From positions 3,953,748 to 4,017,747 of the forward strand of contig NZ_CP036266.1 in NCBI RefSeq assembly GCF_007744075.1: a DNA stretch of 64,000 bases, written 5' to 3'. This DNA is from Gimesia chilikensis (GTDB lineage: Bacteria > Planctomycetota > Planctomycetia > Planctomycetales > Planctomycetaceae). The notes below the pieces were generated by a model. That model saw nothing but the letters and a program-made list of their open reading frames with translations. It was not told the origin of the DNA and did no database searches. Of the stretch, positions 17,967 through 27,536 are shown in pieces (within the stretch, counting starts at the first letter, position 1; every line of letters starts with the position of its first letter). A program made the position numbers and the translations under genes.

Positions 17967-19428
17967 ACTTCAAATGAAACACTCGCTGTCGCAGCAGCCA
18001 GAAGTGTCATCAGTTGCACCGCTGTTCTCGCGTCGTCAGTTTCTGCAGACTGCGGGGGGCGGCTTCAGTGGCATGGTCTTAATGGCGATGCTGGCCGGAG
18101 AGACGAACGCAGAGCCGCACTATCCTGCCAAGGCGAAACGCGTGATTCAGATTTTCTGTCCGGGCGGAATGAGCCATGTCGATACCTTCGATTATAAACC
18201 GGCATTAGAGAAACGGGCGGGACAGCCCTTTGACCCGGACGGCAAGCTGCAGTTCTTCGCGTCGAAACCGGGCAACTGTCAGCCTGGTTTCTGGAAATTC
18301 CAGCGGCATGGGGAATCGGGCCTCTGGATGAGTGATCTGTTTCCCAAGCTGGCGAACTGCATCGACGACATGTCGTTTATCTATTCGATGCACAGCAAAA
18401 CGGCCCTGCATGGTCCCGCCTGTTTCATGATGAATACGGGATTCACGCTGCCCGGCTTTCCGAGCATGGGAGCCTGGGTGACTTATGGTCTGGGGAGTGA
18501 AGCGGAAGATCTGCCCGCATTCGTCGTACTCCCCGATCCACGGGGACTGCCTCCCGGCGGTATCATCAACTGGGGCGCCGGATTTCTGCCCGCGGTGCAC
18601 CAGGCGACGACACTCGATACATCTAATCCCCGGCAGCCGATTGCCGACCTCTTTCCGCCGGACGAGTTCGCTGCGCAGACCAAACAGAGTGAACAGCCGG
18701 GACTCGACTTTCTCCAGAAACTGAATCGCCTGCATCAGCAGCCCCGCTCCGGGAACAGCGAACTGGATGCGCGAATCAAAGCGTATGAGATGGCAGCCCG
18801 CCTGCAGTTAAGTGCACCAGAGGTGACCGACCTCGCTTCCGAGACGACCGCGACCCGCGATCTGTATGAAGTGGATCATCCTGAAATCGGTCCCTTTGGA
18901 CGACAGTGTCTGCTGGCGCGGAGACTGGCGGAACGGGGCGTGCGGTTCGTGCAGATTTATTGCGGTGCGGAGAATACGACGGCCAAGAAGATTCGTCCGA
19001 ACTGGGACAGCCACGAAGACCTGGTCCGCGACCACGGATACTGGGGCGCTGTGCTCGATACCGGAGCTGCAGCGTTACTGCAGGATCTGAAACAGCGGGG
19101 CATGCTGGATGATACGCTCGTTATCTGTACCACCGAGTTTGGTCGACAACCCGCGGGCCAGGGAAAACAGAGCAAGGGTCGCGATCATAACGCGGGTGCC
19201 TTTACGTCCTGGCTGGCGGGCGGCGGCATCAAAGGGGGCGTCGGTTATGGGGCCACCGATGAGCTGGGGTTCAAAGCGGTCGACTCGCCGGCGTATAGTT
19301 ACGATCTGCACGCCACGGCCCTGCATCTGTTGGGGATCGATCATACAAAACTGACGTTTTATCATAACGGAATCGAACGTCGCCTGACCGACGTGCATGG
19401 TCACGTCATTCAGGAACTGCTGACCTGA
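17944..19428 (+). CDS. DUF1501 protein (secreted, Tat-type signal), partner of the PSCyt protein
   Basis: The 494-residue protein has a Tat-like signal with RRQFLQTAGGG followed by a hydrophobic stretch. The fold is alkaline-phosphatase/sulfatase-like: motifs QIFCPGGMSHVDTFDYKP near the N-terminus, then RGVRFVQIYCG, NWDSHEDL, and CTTEFGRQPAGQGKQSKGRDH in the C-terminal half. DUF1501 proteins belong to the same superfamily but lack a formylglycine signature, and their substrates are not known. ATG codons at 17944, 17956 and 17974 are all possible; none has a good ribosome site, so the first is given. It overlaps the PSCyt gene by 23 bases, as usual for this pair. Confidence 0.9.
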   Translation: MSLSMSIKLQMKHSLSQQPEVSSVAPLFSRRQFLQTAGGGFSGMVLMAMLAGETNAEPHYPAKAKRVIQIFCPGGMSHVDTFDYKPALEKRAGQPFDPDGKLQFFASKPGNCQPGFWKFQRHGESGLWMSDLFPKLANCIDDMSFIYSMHSKTALHGPACFMMNTGFTLPGFPSMGAWVTYGLGSEAEDLPAFVVLPDPRGLPPGGIINWGAGFLPAVHQATTLDTSNPRQPIADLFPPDEFAAQTKQSEQPGLDFLQKLNRLHQQPRSGNSELDARIKAYEMAARLQLSAPEVTDLASETTATRDLYEVDHPEIGPFGRQCLLARRLAERGVRFVQIYCGAENTTAKKIRPNWDSHEDLVRDHGYWGAVLDTGAAALLQDLKQRGMLDDTLVICTTEFGRQPAGQGKQSKGRDHNAGAFTSWLAGGGIKGGVGYGATDELGFKAVDSPAYSYDLHATALHLLGIDHTKLTFYHNGIERRLTDVHGHVIQELLT

Positions 19429-19533
19429 TGTATTTTTGTCTTGAATGAACTGCTCTTTTGCACTAGAATCTAAATATAGTTAAGTAAATCGCCGCGCTTA
19501 CCTGAAACCTCACTCCCACCTGCCTGCATCAAT

Positions 19534-22410
19534 ATGAATTTCAAGCGATGTGCTCTACTCCTGTTTCTGCTCCTGCTGAGCTCCTTTTCTGCACAAACCG
19601 GCTCCGCTGAAGAGAAAAAAACGCCCGTTTTCGAATCGGATATTCAGCCCATTTTTTCCGCCAGGTGCGGCAAATGTCACTGGGATAAGGTCCGTAAGGG
19701 GGGACTGGATCTCTCCCGCATCGAAGGTCTGCATAAAGGGGGCGAATCGGGGGGATCATCGCTGGCGGAATCTGTCGATGAGAGCCTGTTGTGGATTATG
19801 ATCGATGGAGGCGGCATGCCTCCCGACGATTCACCGCAGTTGACTGAAGACGAGCTGGCGCTGATCCGCAAATGGCTTGAAACGGGAGCCCAGGCAGAAC
19901 AGCCGATTCAACTGGAAGAAGAAAAGCTCAACCAGCACGATGTGCTGCCGATTGTCTTACTGCGGTGCACCGCCTGTCATGGCGCGGCACTCAAACGGGG
20001 CGGCCTCGATCTGCGCACGCCGGCCAGCATGCAGAAAGGGGGCGAACATGGTCCCGCTTTTGTCGCAGGCAAACCGGAAGAGAGCCTGATGATCAAGCGG
20101 ATTGAAAGCCAGGCCTGTCCGCCGCGTGAGCTACTGCTGAAATTCTTTGTCCGCAGACCACCGGAATCGGAAGTCGAGAAACTGAAGAACTGGATTGCCG
20201 CTGGTGCACCGGTGGCTGATATCACTCCTGACGTGGCCACCACGGGGCCGGATCCCCTGGTGACTGCAGAAGATCGCGAGCACTGGGCCTTTCAACCACC
20301 CCAAGCTCCGCAAGGTGTGAAGTCCATCGATGAGCTGATCCAGAAACAACTCAAGGCACACGAACTGGATTTTTCCCCGGAAGCGGACCGCGACACTTTA
20401 ATTCGCCGTGCCTATGTCGATCTGATCGGCATGCCCCCTGCCGTCGAAGAGTGGAAGTACTGGCGATCCAGCGACGATCCGCACTGGTATCAGACAATGA
20501 TCGATCAGTTACTGGCGTCACCGCACTATGGAGAACGCTGGGGACGTTACTGGCTGGATGTCGCCGGCTATGCTGATTCTGAAGGGGGTGTCTCCTCGGA
20601 TCCACTGCGGGCCGTTGCCTGGAAGTACCGCGATTACGTCATCGACGCCTTTAATAAAGACAAACCTTACGATCGCTTTCTGCTGGAACAGATCGCCGGC
20701 GATGAACTGATTGATGTGCAGAAAGCTCCCGAAGTTACCCAGGAAATGGTCGACAACCTGGTCGCCACCGGATTCCTGCGAATGGGCATCGACCAGACCG
20801 GTTCCCGCACGATGAACTTCGTCCCGGAACGACTGGGAGTCATCGACGACGCGATTAACGTCATGGGCTCAGGGGTCATGGGGCTGACCATGGAATGTGC
20901 CCGCTGTCATTCGCATAAGTATGATCCAATTCCCCACCGTGATTATTACCGGTTCAAAGCGGTTTTCCAGGGAGCACTGGACGAATACGACTGGCTCACC
21001 TTCAAGAATCGTTCGCTGGAGCTGGGCACCCCGGAACAGAAACAACGGGTCAAACAGACCAACCCGGTCCTCAATAAAGAACTGAAGCAGCTCGCTGCCC
21101 AGCGCAGAAAAGCGGAAGCAGATCTGCAGCTGGAACTGCTCAAGCAGCATTATCCGGAGCAGAGTGAAGACGATCGCCAGAAAACGCTGCGGGCCCTGAA
21201 AATCGCCGATAATAACCGGACGCAGGAACAGCGGATCCTGGTCGAAAAGCTGAGAACCGCTGAGCTCATGCCGGAGACGGCCTGGAATGACGCGGTGCAG
21301 GCAGCCAAACAGCGACTGAAGGAGACCGATCAGGAGACAGCACGCGTGCAGGCGAAGATGGAACCGCCGTTGACGATTCGTGCACTCTGGGATCGCGGAC
21401 GTCCTTCCCCCACGTATATCCTGAGACGCGGAGAACACGCGCAACCGGGCGAACTGGTAGGTCCGGGCGCACCTGCGGTGCTGGATCCACCGGGAACGCC
21501 GTTCGTCGTCAAGCCCCCCTTCCCCGAGGGCACTCCGAAAACCGGTCGTCGTCTGGCACTGGCCCGCTGGTTGACGCGGGACGATCATCCACTGACCGCG
21601 CGGGTCATGGTAAACCGCATCTGGTATCACCATTTCGGAACCGGTCTGGTCAAATCGCTGGAGAATTTCGGTGTCAAAGGGGAACGTCCTTCACATCCCG
21701 AACTGTTGGACTGGTTAGCCGTCCGCTTCGTCGAAGAGGGCTGGAGTATCAAAGAACTGCACCGCCTGATTATGAACTCCCGAACCTATCGCCAGTCGAG
21801 TCAGATTACTGACGCGATTCAGAAACACGATCCCCAGAATCGTCTGCTGTCACATTTCCCGCTGCAGCGGATGAATGCGGAAGCACTCCGCGATTCCCTG
21901 CTGTTTATATCCGGTAAACTGGATGACAATGCCGGCGGTCCTCCCGATTCAGTCAGCGTCGATCAGAATGGTCTGGTAAGCGCAAACGCGACCGCCGAGG
22001 GGGGCTGGAGACGCAGTATCTATCTGCAATACCGACGCACCCAGATTCCGACGATGCTGGACACCTTCGATTATCCCGAAATGGGGCCCAACTGTGTCAC
22101 GCGGAGTATTTCTACGGTATCGCCCCAGTCACTGATGCTGATGAACAATGAACGGGTTCGCGATCTGGCAGTGGCCTTTGCGGACCGGGTTCAGCAGACG
22201 CTGGCGAAACAGAACCTGGACTCCCCTGCAGCCAGCGTTGAGCTGGTTTACGAAATGGCTCTGTGTCGTCCCCCCAGTGAAACCGAACGCAAACTGGGGG
22301 TAGCGACTCTCAAGGAACTGGAGACCAGCTGGAACGAAAATTCCCAGGCGGCCCTGGAGACGTATTGCCATACGATCCTGAATTCCGCTGCATTTCTTTA
22401 TATTGACTAG
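19534..22410 (+). CDS. PSCyt protein with two N-terminal haem domains, DUF1549 and DUF1553
   Basis: The 958-residue exported protein has a signal peptide (1-25) and two consecutive planctomycete cytochrome C domains: CGKCH (Cys45, Cys48, His49) and CTACH (Cys145, Cys148, His149). A DUF1549 domain (about 255-490) follows with a further ECARCHSHKYDP motif, then a charged coiled-coil-like linker (about 500-610) and DUF1553 (about 660-955). It is the second such cytochrome in the operon and differs from the first by doubled haem domains and lack of the NPCBM-like insert. It probably acts in the periplasm or paryphoplasm with the DUF1501 protein that follows. Confidence 0.92.
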   Translation: MNFKRCALLLFLLLLSSFSAQTGSAEEKKTPVFESDIQPIFSARCGKCHWDKVRKGGLDLSRIEGLHKGGESGGSSLAESVDESLLWIMIDGGGMPPDDSPQLTEDELALIRKWLETGAQAEQPIQLEEEKLNQHDVLPIVLLRCTACHGAALKRGGLDLRTPASMQKGGEHGPAFVAGKPEESLMIKRIESQACPPRELLLKFFVRRPPESEVEKLKNWIAAGAPVADITPDVATTGPDPLVTAEDREHWAFQPPQAPQGVKSIDELIQKQLKAHELDFSPEADRDTLIRRAYVDLIGMPPAVEEWKYWRSSDDPHWYQTMIDQLLASPHYGERWGRYWLDVAGYADSEGGVSSDPLRAVAWKYRDYVIDAFNKDKPYDRFLLEQIAGDELIDVQKAPEVTQEMVDNLVATGFLRMGIDQTGSRTMNFVPERLGVIDDAINVMGSGVMGLTMECARCHSHKYDPIPHRDYYRFKAVFQGALDEYDWLTFKNRSLELGTPEQKQRVKQTNPVLNKELKQLAAQRRKAEADLQLELLKQHYPEQSEDDRQKTLRALKIADNNRTQEQRILVEKLRTAELMPETAWNDAVQAAKQRLKETDQETARVQAKMEPPLTIRALWDRGRPSPTYILRRGEHAQPGELVGPGAPAVLDPPGTPFVVKPPFPEGTPKTGRRLALARWLTRDDHPLTARVMVNRIWYHHFGTGLVKSLENFGVKGERPSHPELLDWLAVRFVEEGWSIKELHRLIMNSRTYRQSSQITDAIQKHDPQNRLLSHFPLQRMNAEALRDSLLFISGKLDDNAGGPPDSVSVDQNGLVSANATAEGGWRRSIYLQYRRTQIPTMLDTFDYPEMGPNCVTRSISTVSPQSLMLMNNERVRDLAVAFADRVQQTLAKQNLDSPAASVELVYEMALCRPPSETERKLGVATLKELETSWNENSQAALETYCHTILNSAAFLYID

Positions 22411-22414
22411 TACG

Positions 22415-23878
22415 ATGAAGCATTCTTCCGAACCACTGCAGACACGTCGTGACTTTTTTGCCCGGACCAGTGATGGCATCATGGGCGCAGCGCTGACACA
22501 CCTGTTCTGCCAGGACTTTTTTGGTGGAACCCAGGCACTCGCATCCGAGTCAGAACACGCGCCACAACAGTACGACCTGAAACCCAAGGAACCGCACCAT
22601 CCGCCCAAAGCGACATCTGTGATCCACCTGTTTATGAACGGGGGGCCGAGCCAGATGGATCTGTTCGATCCCAAGCCGGTGCTGGACAAGATGGATGGCA
22701 AACCCTACCCGGGGAACATCGAAGACCTGGGGAACTCGAACACGAGCAGCATCGGAGAAATGCTGGGCGGACAATACAAGTTCGCCCGTCACGGGGAATC
22801 GGGAATGTGGATGGCCGACGTCCTGCCTGAAACTGCGAAGATGACTGACGAACTCTGTCTGCTCAATTCGATGTGGACTGACCATCCCAACCACGACAAT
22901 GCCCTGTATAAAATTCACAGCGGGCGGCTGTTCATGGGCTATCCCACTTTTGGTTCCTGGACCGTCTACGGGCTGGGCACCGAAAATCAGAATCTGCCCG
23001 CTTATGTCGTATTGACTGATCCCCTGGGGGCTCCCAAGAACGGTACGCGCAACTGGACGGCCGGCTTTCTGCCTCCGACTTACCAGGGAACGCGGCTGCG
23101 TCCGACCGGTTCACCGATCCTGAACCTGAAACCTCAGTACGAACAGCCTTCCGCGGTGACCGAATCCGCACAGAAACTGTTAAATCAGCTGGATGAGATT
23201 CATCGTAAAGAGCGTCCTTATAATCCGCTGCTGGATGCCCGTATTGAGTCCTACAGCCTGGCGGCACGGATGCAGATGTCGGCCACCGAAGCCCTGGACC
23301 TTTCCAAGGAAACGAAACCCACACTGGAACAGTATGGTATCGGCGAGAAAGCCACCGACTCGTATGGTCGTCGCTGTCTGCTGGCCCGCCGTCTGGTGGA
23401 ACGGGGCGTCCGGTTTGTGCAGATCTTCCTGGAAGAACAACCGTGGGACAGTCACGCCGACCTGAATGCCAACCATCGGCTGATGTGCGAACGCACGGAC
23501 AAACCGGTGGCTGGCCTGTTGCGTGATCTGAAACAGCGGGGACTGCTCAATAACACACTGGTCATCTGGGGCGGTGAATTCGGACGGACGCCGACCACGC
23601 AGAAATCATCGAACGGTTATTCGGGCCGCGATCACAACATGCAGGCATTCACATCCTGGATGGCCGGCGGTGGCGTGAAAGGGGGCACGACCTACGGCGT
23701 CACCGACGATTTCGGACACAGCGTCGTCGAGAATCCGGTGAGCGTGCATGACTTCCATGCGACCATTCTGCACCTGCTGGGTCTGCATCATCAGAAACTG
23801 CACTTCACCCGCAGCGGGCTGGAAGAGCGGCTGACCGGGGTCAAACCGCCCCGCGTGGTCAAGGAGATCATCAGTTGA
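22415..23878 (+). CDS. DUF1501 protein, partner of the second PSCyt protein
   Basis: Started at ATG 22415 the protein has 487 residues; a TTG at 22403 overlapping the previous stop is possible. A Tat-like signal (TRRDFFARTSDG) leads into the family fold: VIHLFMNGGPSQMDLFDPKP, RHGESGMWMADVLPE, RGVRFVQIFLEEQPWDSH, and the C-terminal WGGEFGRTPTTQ with GRDHNMQAFTSWMAGGG. It is only moderately similar to the other two DUF1501 proteins of the window. It overlaps nothing but lies 4 bases after the PSCyt stop, and its own stop overlaps the TTG start of the amidohydrolase gene, which ties all five genes into one operon. Confidence 0.9.
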   Translation: MKHSSEPLQTRRDFFARTSDGIMGAALTHLFCQDFFGGTQALASESEHAPQQYDLKPKEPHHPPKATSVIHLFMNGGPSQMDLFDPKPVLDKMDGKPYPGNIEDLGNSNTSSIGEMLGGQYKFARHGESGMWMADVLPETAKMTDELCLLNSMWTDHPNHDNALYKIHSGRLFMGYPTFGSWTVYGLGTENQNLPAYVVLTDPLGAPKNGTRNWTAGFLPPTYQGTRLRPTGSPILNLKPQYEQPSAVTESAQKLLNQLDEIHRKERPYNPLLDARIESYSLAARMQMSATEALDLSKETKPTLEQYGIGEKATDSYGRRCLLARRLVERGVRFVQIFLEEQPWDSHADLNANHRLMCERTDKPVAGLLRDLKQRGLLNNTLVIWGGEFGRTPTTQKSSNGYSGRDHNMQAFTSWMAGGGVKGGTTYGVTDDFGHSVVENPVSVHDFHATILHLLGLHHQKLHFTRSGLEERLTGVKPPRVVKEIIS

Positions 23879-25686
23879 ACCCATCTGAATCAGGCCTGAC
23901 CCGTCGTGAACTGCTACAGTGTGCTGCGACTGCGGGTGTTGCAGTCGCGTTGGGAAACAGTGTCAGTCAGGCAGCCGATCCTAAAGATGAGCGACCGACG
24001 ATCATCGATACCAACGTCAGCCTGTTCGACTGGCCTTTTCGTCAACTCCCGCTGAATGAAACCTCGCTGCTGATCAAGAAGCTGCGCTCGCTGGGCGTGG
24101 TGCAAGCCTGGGCCGGCAGTTATGAAGGTATTCTGCACCGCGATCTGTCTTCCGTTAATCAGCGACTGGCTGAGGAATGTCAGAGGTATCCTGAACTGAT
24201 ACCGTTCGGCACCATCAATGTGTCACTGCCGGGCTGGGAAGACGATTTCCGGGATTGTATCTCCTTGCATCAGATGCCGGGAGTGCGGGTCTACCCGGGA
24301 TATCATGCTTACGCTTTGGATGATCCTCAGTTTATAGAACTTTTGAAACAGGCCGCCAATCAGAAGGTTCTGGTGCAGATTGTCGTTTCACTGGAAGACA
24401 CGCGTACGCAGAGTCACCTGTTGCGTGTGGATGATCTGGATCTACAGCCGCTTTCGGAAGTGGTCAAGCAGATACCGGACTGCAAAGTCCAACTGCTTAA
24501 CGCGCGTCCGCGTTCACCGTTGTTGAAACAGCTGGAAGAGACACCCGGTATCTATTTCGATACCGCTCGCGTCGATGGAACCGATGGCGTACCGAATCTG
24601 ATCGAAGCTGCTCCTGCGGGGCGAGTCCTGTTTGGCAGCCATGCGCCGTTTCTGATTCCCGAAGCACCGCTGGTGCGTGTTTATGAAGCCCGCAAGCTCG
24701 ACGCACCGGCGCTGGCCGCCCTGCTGTCGGGGAATGCCAGTCGTCTGCTGAAATCCTGTCGGGAGAAGCAGGCTTCTGCCCTTCGGGAACGCAAACCAGA
24801 GCCCCTGCCCACAACAATCGACGCCGAACAAATTCATGCCGGGCTGCCCGGAGAAGCGCAGCTGAAACGCTATCGCATCTGGGATTCCTACTTCACCCCT
24901 TCACATTCGAATCCGGGACGAGACGGGAGTAGTCGGCTGATCGCGGATATTGAGCGTGCTTTACCTGCTGCCCGCACCGGTCAATTTGAAAAGCTGTGTT
25001 ACTTCGCGCATGTGGGACTGGGCACAACCAGCGATTCCCAGTTGGAGCAACTGCTGCGTGAGCAACCTGAAGTAGTCCTGAAACCGCTGGAGCGCTGGCC
25101 CGAGCTGTTAATCGGGATGATGCAGCTGAATGCCAATGATGTGCCAGCTTCCCTGGCGGCTTTGGATCAGTGGATCAAGAACGGCCCAATGCGGGGCGTC
25201 TATTTCGCCAGCAGTGGTCCCGGGTCACAGGTCTGCACGCATCCGAACTTCAACCCGCTGGTCGAACGCATTGCCGAGTTGAACGGCGTGATCATGCAGC
25301 ACACCTGGTTTAAGACCGGTGGCAAAGGGGGACCGGGTGAATCGACGCCGGACGACCTCGTGGTTCTGGCCAAACGATTTCCCGACCAGCAATTCCTGTG
25401 CGCCCACGCAGGTGGTGAATGGGAACAAGGCATCCGCGCGGTCCGGGATTGCGGGAATATTCTCGTCGAGACTTCCGGCTTCGACCCGACGGCGGGCTTC
25501 ATTGAAATGGCCGTCCGCGAACTGGGGGCCGAACGCGTCGTCTTTGGGAGCCACCTTCCCTCACGCTCACTGGGAACCGAATTGTGCAAAGTCACCTGTG
25601 CGCAGATCACCGAACAGGAGAAATTCCTGATCCTGGGTGAGAACTATCGGCGGTTGCTGGCGGCGCAGGCTGCGAAAGCAGACTGA
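23875..25686 (+). CDS. Tandem amidohydrolase-2 family protein with Tat-like signal
   Basis: The start is TTG 23875, overlapping the DUF1501 stop as TTGA, and AAGGAG eight bases upstream decides it. The 603-residue protein begins with LTRRELLQCAATAG, a Tat-type signal. It holds two amidohydrolase-2 type TIM barrels: one at about 40-300 (IIDTNVSLFDWPFRQLP, then VLFGSHAPFLIPE and LLSGNASRLL), one at about 325-600 (RIWDSYFTPSHSN, FLCAHAGGEWEQG, VVFGSHLPSRSLG, ILGENYRRLL). Family members hydrolyse or decarboxylate cyclic substrates with one metal. Two fused copies in one chain are unusual. The N-terminal barrel lacks the usual HxH motif (DTNVSLFD), so it may be catalytically altered. Confidence 0.8.
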   Translation: MNPSESGLTRRELLQCAATAGVAVALGNSVSQAADPKDERPTIIDTNVSLFDWPFRQLPLNETSLLIKKLRSLGVVQAWAGSYEGILHRDLSSVNQRLAEECQRYPELIPFGTINVSLPGWEDDFRDCISLHQMPGVRVYPGYHAYALDDPQFIELLKQAANQKVLVQIVVSLEDTRTQSHLLRVDDLDLQPLSEVVKQIPDCKVQLLNARPRSPLLKQLEETPGIYFDTARVDGTDGVPNLIEAAPAGRVLFGSHAPFLIPEAPLVRVYEARKLDAPALAALLSGNASRLLKSCREKQASALRERKPEPLPTTIDAEQIHAGLPGEAQLKRYRIWDSYFTPSHSNPGRDGSSRLIADIERALPAARTGQFEKLCYFAHVGLGTTSDSQLEQLLREQPEVVLKPLERWPELLIGMMQLNANDVPASLAALDQWIKNGPMRGVYFASSGPGSQVCTHPNFNPLVERIAELNGVIMQHTWFKTGGKGGPGESTPDDLVVLAKRFPDQQFLCAHAGGEWEQGIRAVRDCGNILVETSGFDPTAGFIEMAVRELGAERVVFGSHLPSRSLGTELCKVTCAQITEQEKFLILGENYRRLLAAQAAKAD

Positions 25687-25701
25687 TGGAAGCTGCCCCG
25701 T

Positions 25702-26436
25702 TCATTCTCCCCGACGTCCCGTGCGGCGATAATCCTGTGGCGTCATACCGGTTGTTTTGCGAAACTGGCGTGTGAAGGCACTCTGGTCGGCATAGCCGAC
25801 ATTCAGGGCGATCGCAGAGATGGGAGCGTCCGTCTCGCATAACTGCTGTTGAGCCAGATCGATGCGGAGCTTCAACAGCCACTGGCTGGCATTCAAACCG
25901 AATACGCGACGGATACGGCGGTCGAACTGATAGCGGGACATCTGTGCCTGCGCAGCCAGTTCCGGAATGGACGGGGGTTCTGCCAGATGCTGTTCGGCAT
26001 ATTCGATGGCGGTGGCAACGTGCTGATATTCTGCGGTCGCGTAGTCCGGCAGTTGCAGGTCTTTGGAAACGCCGACCAGTCCGACGACGGTTCCCCGGCG
26101 GTTCTTGAGGGGCAGCTTGGTCGTCAGGCACCAGCCCACTTCCCGCGAGGGGTAGACGTGCAGTTCGAGTTGGAAAAGCAAGGGTTTCCCGGTTTTGAGC
26201 ACGCGCTGATCCTGTTCCTGAAAGCGGTTTCCCAGCGGCGACCGAAAGACTTCACAGGGAGTCCGTCCCAGCAGTTGAGCCTTGGTTTGCCTGCCACACC
26301 GCTGCTGCAGCGTGGTGTTCACAACCAGATACGCTCCACTCCTGTCCTTGATGAAATAGACGATATCGGGCAGATGATCGAAGAGTGCTTCGCCGGTAAA
26401 CGGTTCGTCCAGTTGCTGCAGTAATTCGTGGATCAT
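25702..26436 (-). CDS. AraC-family transcriptional regulator with N-terminal PAS domain
   Basis: The 244-residue protein has a PAS fold (about 15-130: LPDIVYFIKDRSGAYLVVN, GRTPCEVF, GTVVGLVGVSKDL) and a C-terminal double helix-turn-helix of AraC type (about 140-238: PPSIPELAAQAQMSRYQFDRRI, then ISAIALNVGYADQSAFTRQF). The PAS domain probably senses a small ligand. The gene is divergent from the hydroxyproline catabolic genes with a 152-base shared control region, so local activation of that operon is the likely job. It converges on the amidohydrolase gene, 15 bases apart. Confidence 0.88.
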   Translation of the reverse strand: MIHELLQQLDEPFTGEALFDHLPDIVYFIKDRSGAYLVVNTTLQQRCGRQTKAQLLGRTPCEVFRSPLGNRFQEQDQRVLKTGKPLLFQLELHVYPSREVGWCLTTKLPLKNRRGTVVGLVGVSKDLQLPDYATAEYQHVATAIEYAEQHLAEPPSIPELAAQAQMSRYQFDRRIRRVFGLNASQWLLKLRIDLAQQQLCETDAPISAIALNVGYADQSAFTRQFRKTTGMTPQDYRRTGRRGE

Positions 26437-26588
26437 TGTCGTCCCCTCGGATCCAGATCTGTAAAAACTCGATTATGCGCATTTTCAAGTCTGGCGTCGA
26501 GGGACCGACTATACAGTTCACCCGCGAAACGGGTATGCTGATTCTGGATTAACCGCATTCAGAGTCCCCCGGAACAAGGAGACGACGC
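26437..26588. promoter_or_regulatory. Divergent promoter region between the AraC regulator and the hydroxyproline operon
   Basis: The 152-base stretch holds a small palindrome ATGCGCAT at 26475-26482 and a short stem CCCG-CGAAA-CGGG at about 26522-26534. AAGGAGA precedes the GTG start at 26589. Operator assignment is not possible by eye. Confidence 0.4.
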
Positions 26589-27536
26589 GTGACTGAAGAG
26601 AGCCGAATCTTTCGTGGCTGCATGCCGGCTTTGATGACTCCCTGTCAGACTGATGGGAGTCCCAATTATGAAGCGCTGGTCAGCAAGGCCCGGGAGCTGA
26701 TTGACCTGGGGATGCGGGCCGTGGTCTATTGTGGCTCCATGGGAGACTGGCCGCTCTTGACTGATGCACAACGCCAGGAAGGTGTCAGGCGACTGGTCGA
26801 AGCAGGCGTGCCGGTCGTCGTTGGTACGGGGGCTCAAAACACGCAGAGTGCCGTGGCTCATGCAGCGCATGCTCAGGAAGTGGGTGCAGCCGGACTGATG
26901 CTGATTCCCCGCGTGCTTTCGCGCGGCTCCTCACCGGCAGCACAAAAGTCGCATTTCTCTGACATTCTCAAAGCAGCTGACAGCTTACCGGCGGTGATTT
27001 ACAACAGCCCCTGGTACGGTTTTGAAACCCGCGCGGACCTGTTCTTTGAACTTCGGCGGGCGTATGCAAATCTGGTGGGCTTCAAGGAATTCGGAGGGGC
27101 GGAGGCTCTGAACTACGCCGCCGAGCAGATTACAACCGGTGATTCGGGGCTGTCCCTGATGGTGGGCGTGGATACGCAGGTCTTTCACGGATTTGTGAAC
27201 TGTGGTGCCGTCGGTGCGATCACGGGGGTAGGAAATGCGTTGCCGGTCCCTGTGCTGAAGTTGATCGCGCTCTGTGAACGGGCAGCGCAGGGAGATGTCG
27301 AGGCCCGCAGGCTGGCTCTGGAACTGGATGCGGCCCTGGCGGTCCTCTCCCGGTTTGACGAAGGCCCCGACCTGGTTCTGTATTACAAATCGCTGATGGT
27401 CCTGGAGGGGAACCCCGAATATCAGTTGCACTTTAACCCCTCGGATCAGTTGTCTGAAAGTCAACGGTGTTTTCTGCACGATCAGTGGCAGCTGTTTAAG
27501 AACTGGTGGGACCAGTGGCCGGGAGCGAACGCATGA
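26589..27536 (+). CDS. DapA-family aldolase/deaminase, probably 1-pyrroline-4-hydroxy-2-carboxylate deaminase
   Basis: The start is GTG 26589 with AAGGAGA eight bases before it. The 315-residue protein is a class I aldolase of the dihydrodipicolinate synthase family: GSMGDWPLLT near residue 49, catalytic Tyr138 in VIYNSPWYG and Schiff-base Lys166 in LVGFKEFGG. Neighbouring proline-racemase and D-amino-acid oxidase genes point to bacterial trans-4-hydroxy-L-proline breakdown, in which a DapA-like deaminase converts the pyrroline product to 2-oxoglutarate semialdehyde. Other DapA-family activities cannot be excluded from sequence alone. It overlaps the next gene by ATGA. Confidence 0.8.
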   Translation: MTEESRIFRGCMPALMTPCQTDGSPNYEALVSKARELIDLGMRAVVYCGSMGDWPLLTDAQRQEGVRRLVEAGVPVVVGTGAQNTQSAVAHAAHAQEVGAAGLMLIPRVLSRGSSPAAQKSHFSDILKAADSLPAVIYNSPWYGFETRADLFFELRRAYANLVGFKEFGGAEALNYAAEQITTGDSGLSLMVGVDTQVFHGFVNCGAVGAITGVGNALPVPVLKLIALCERAAQGDVEARRLALELDAALAVLSRFDEGPDLVLYYKSLMVLEGNPEYQLHFNPSDQLSESQRCFLHDQWQLFKNWWDQWPGANA

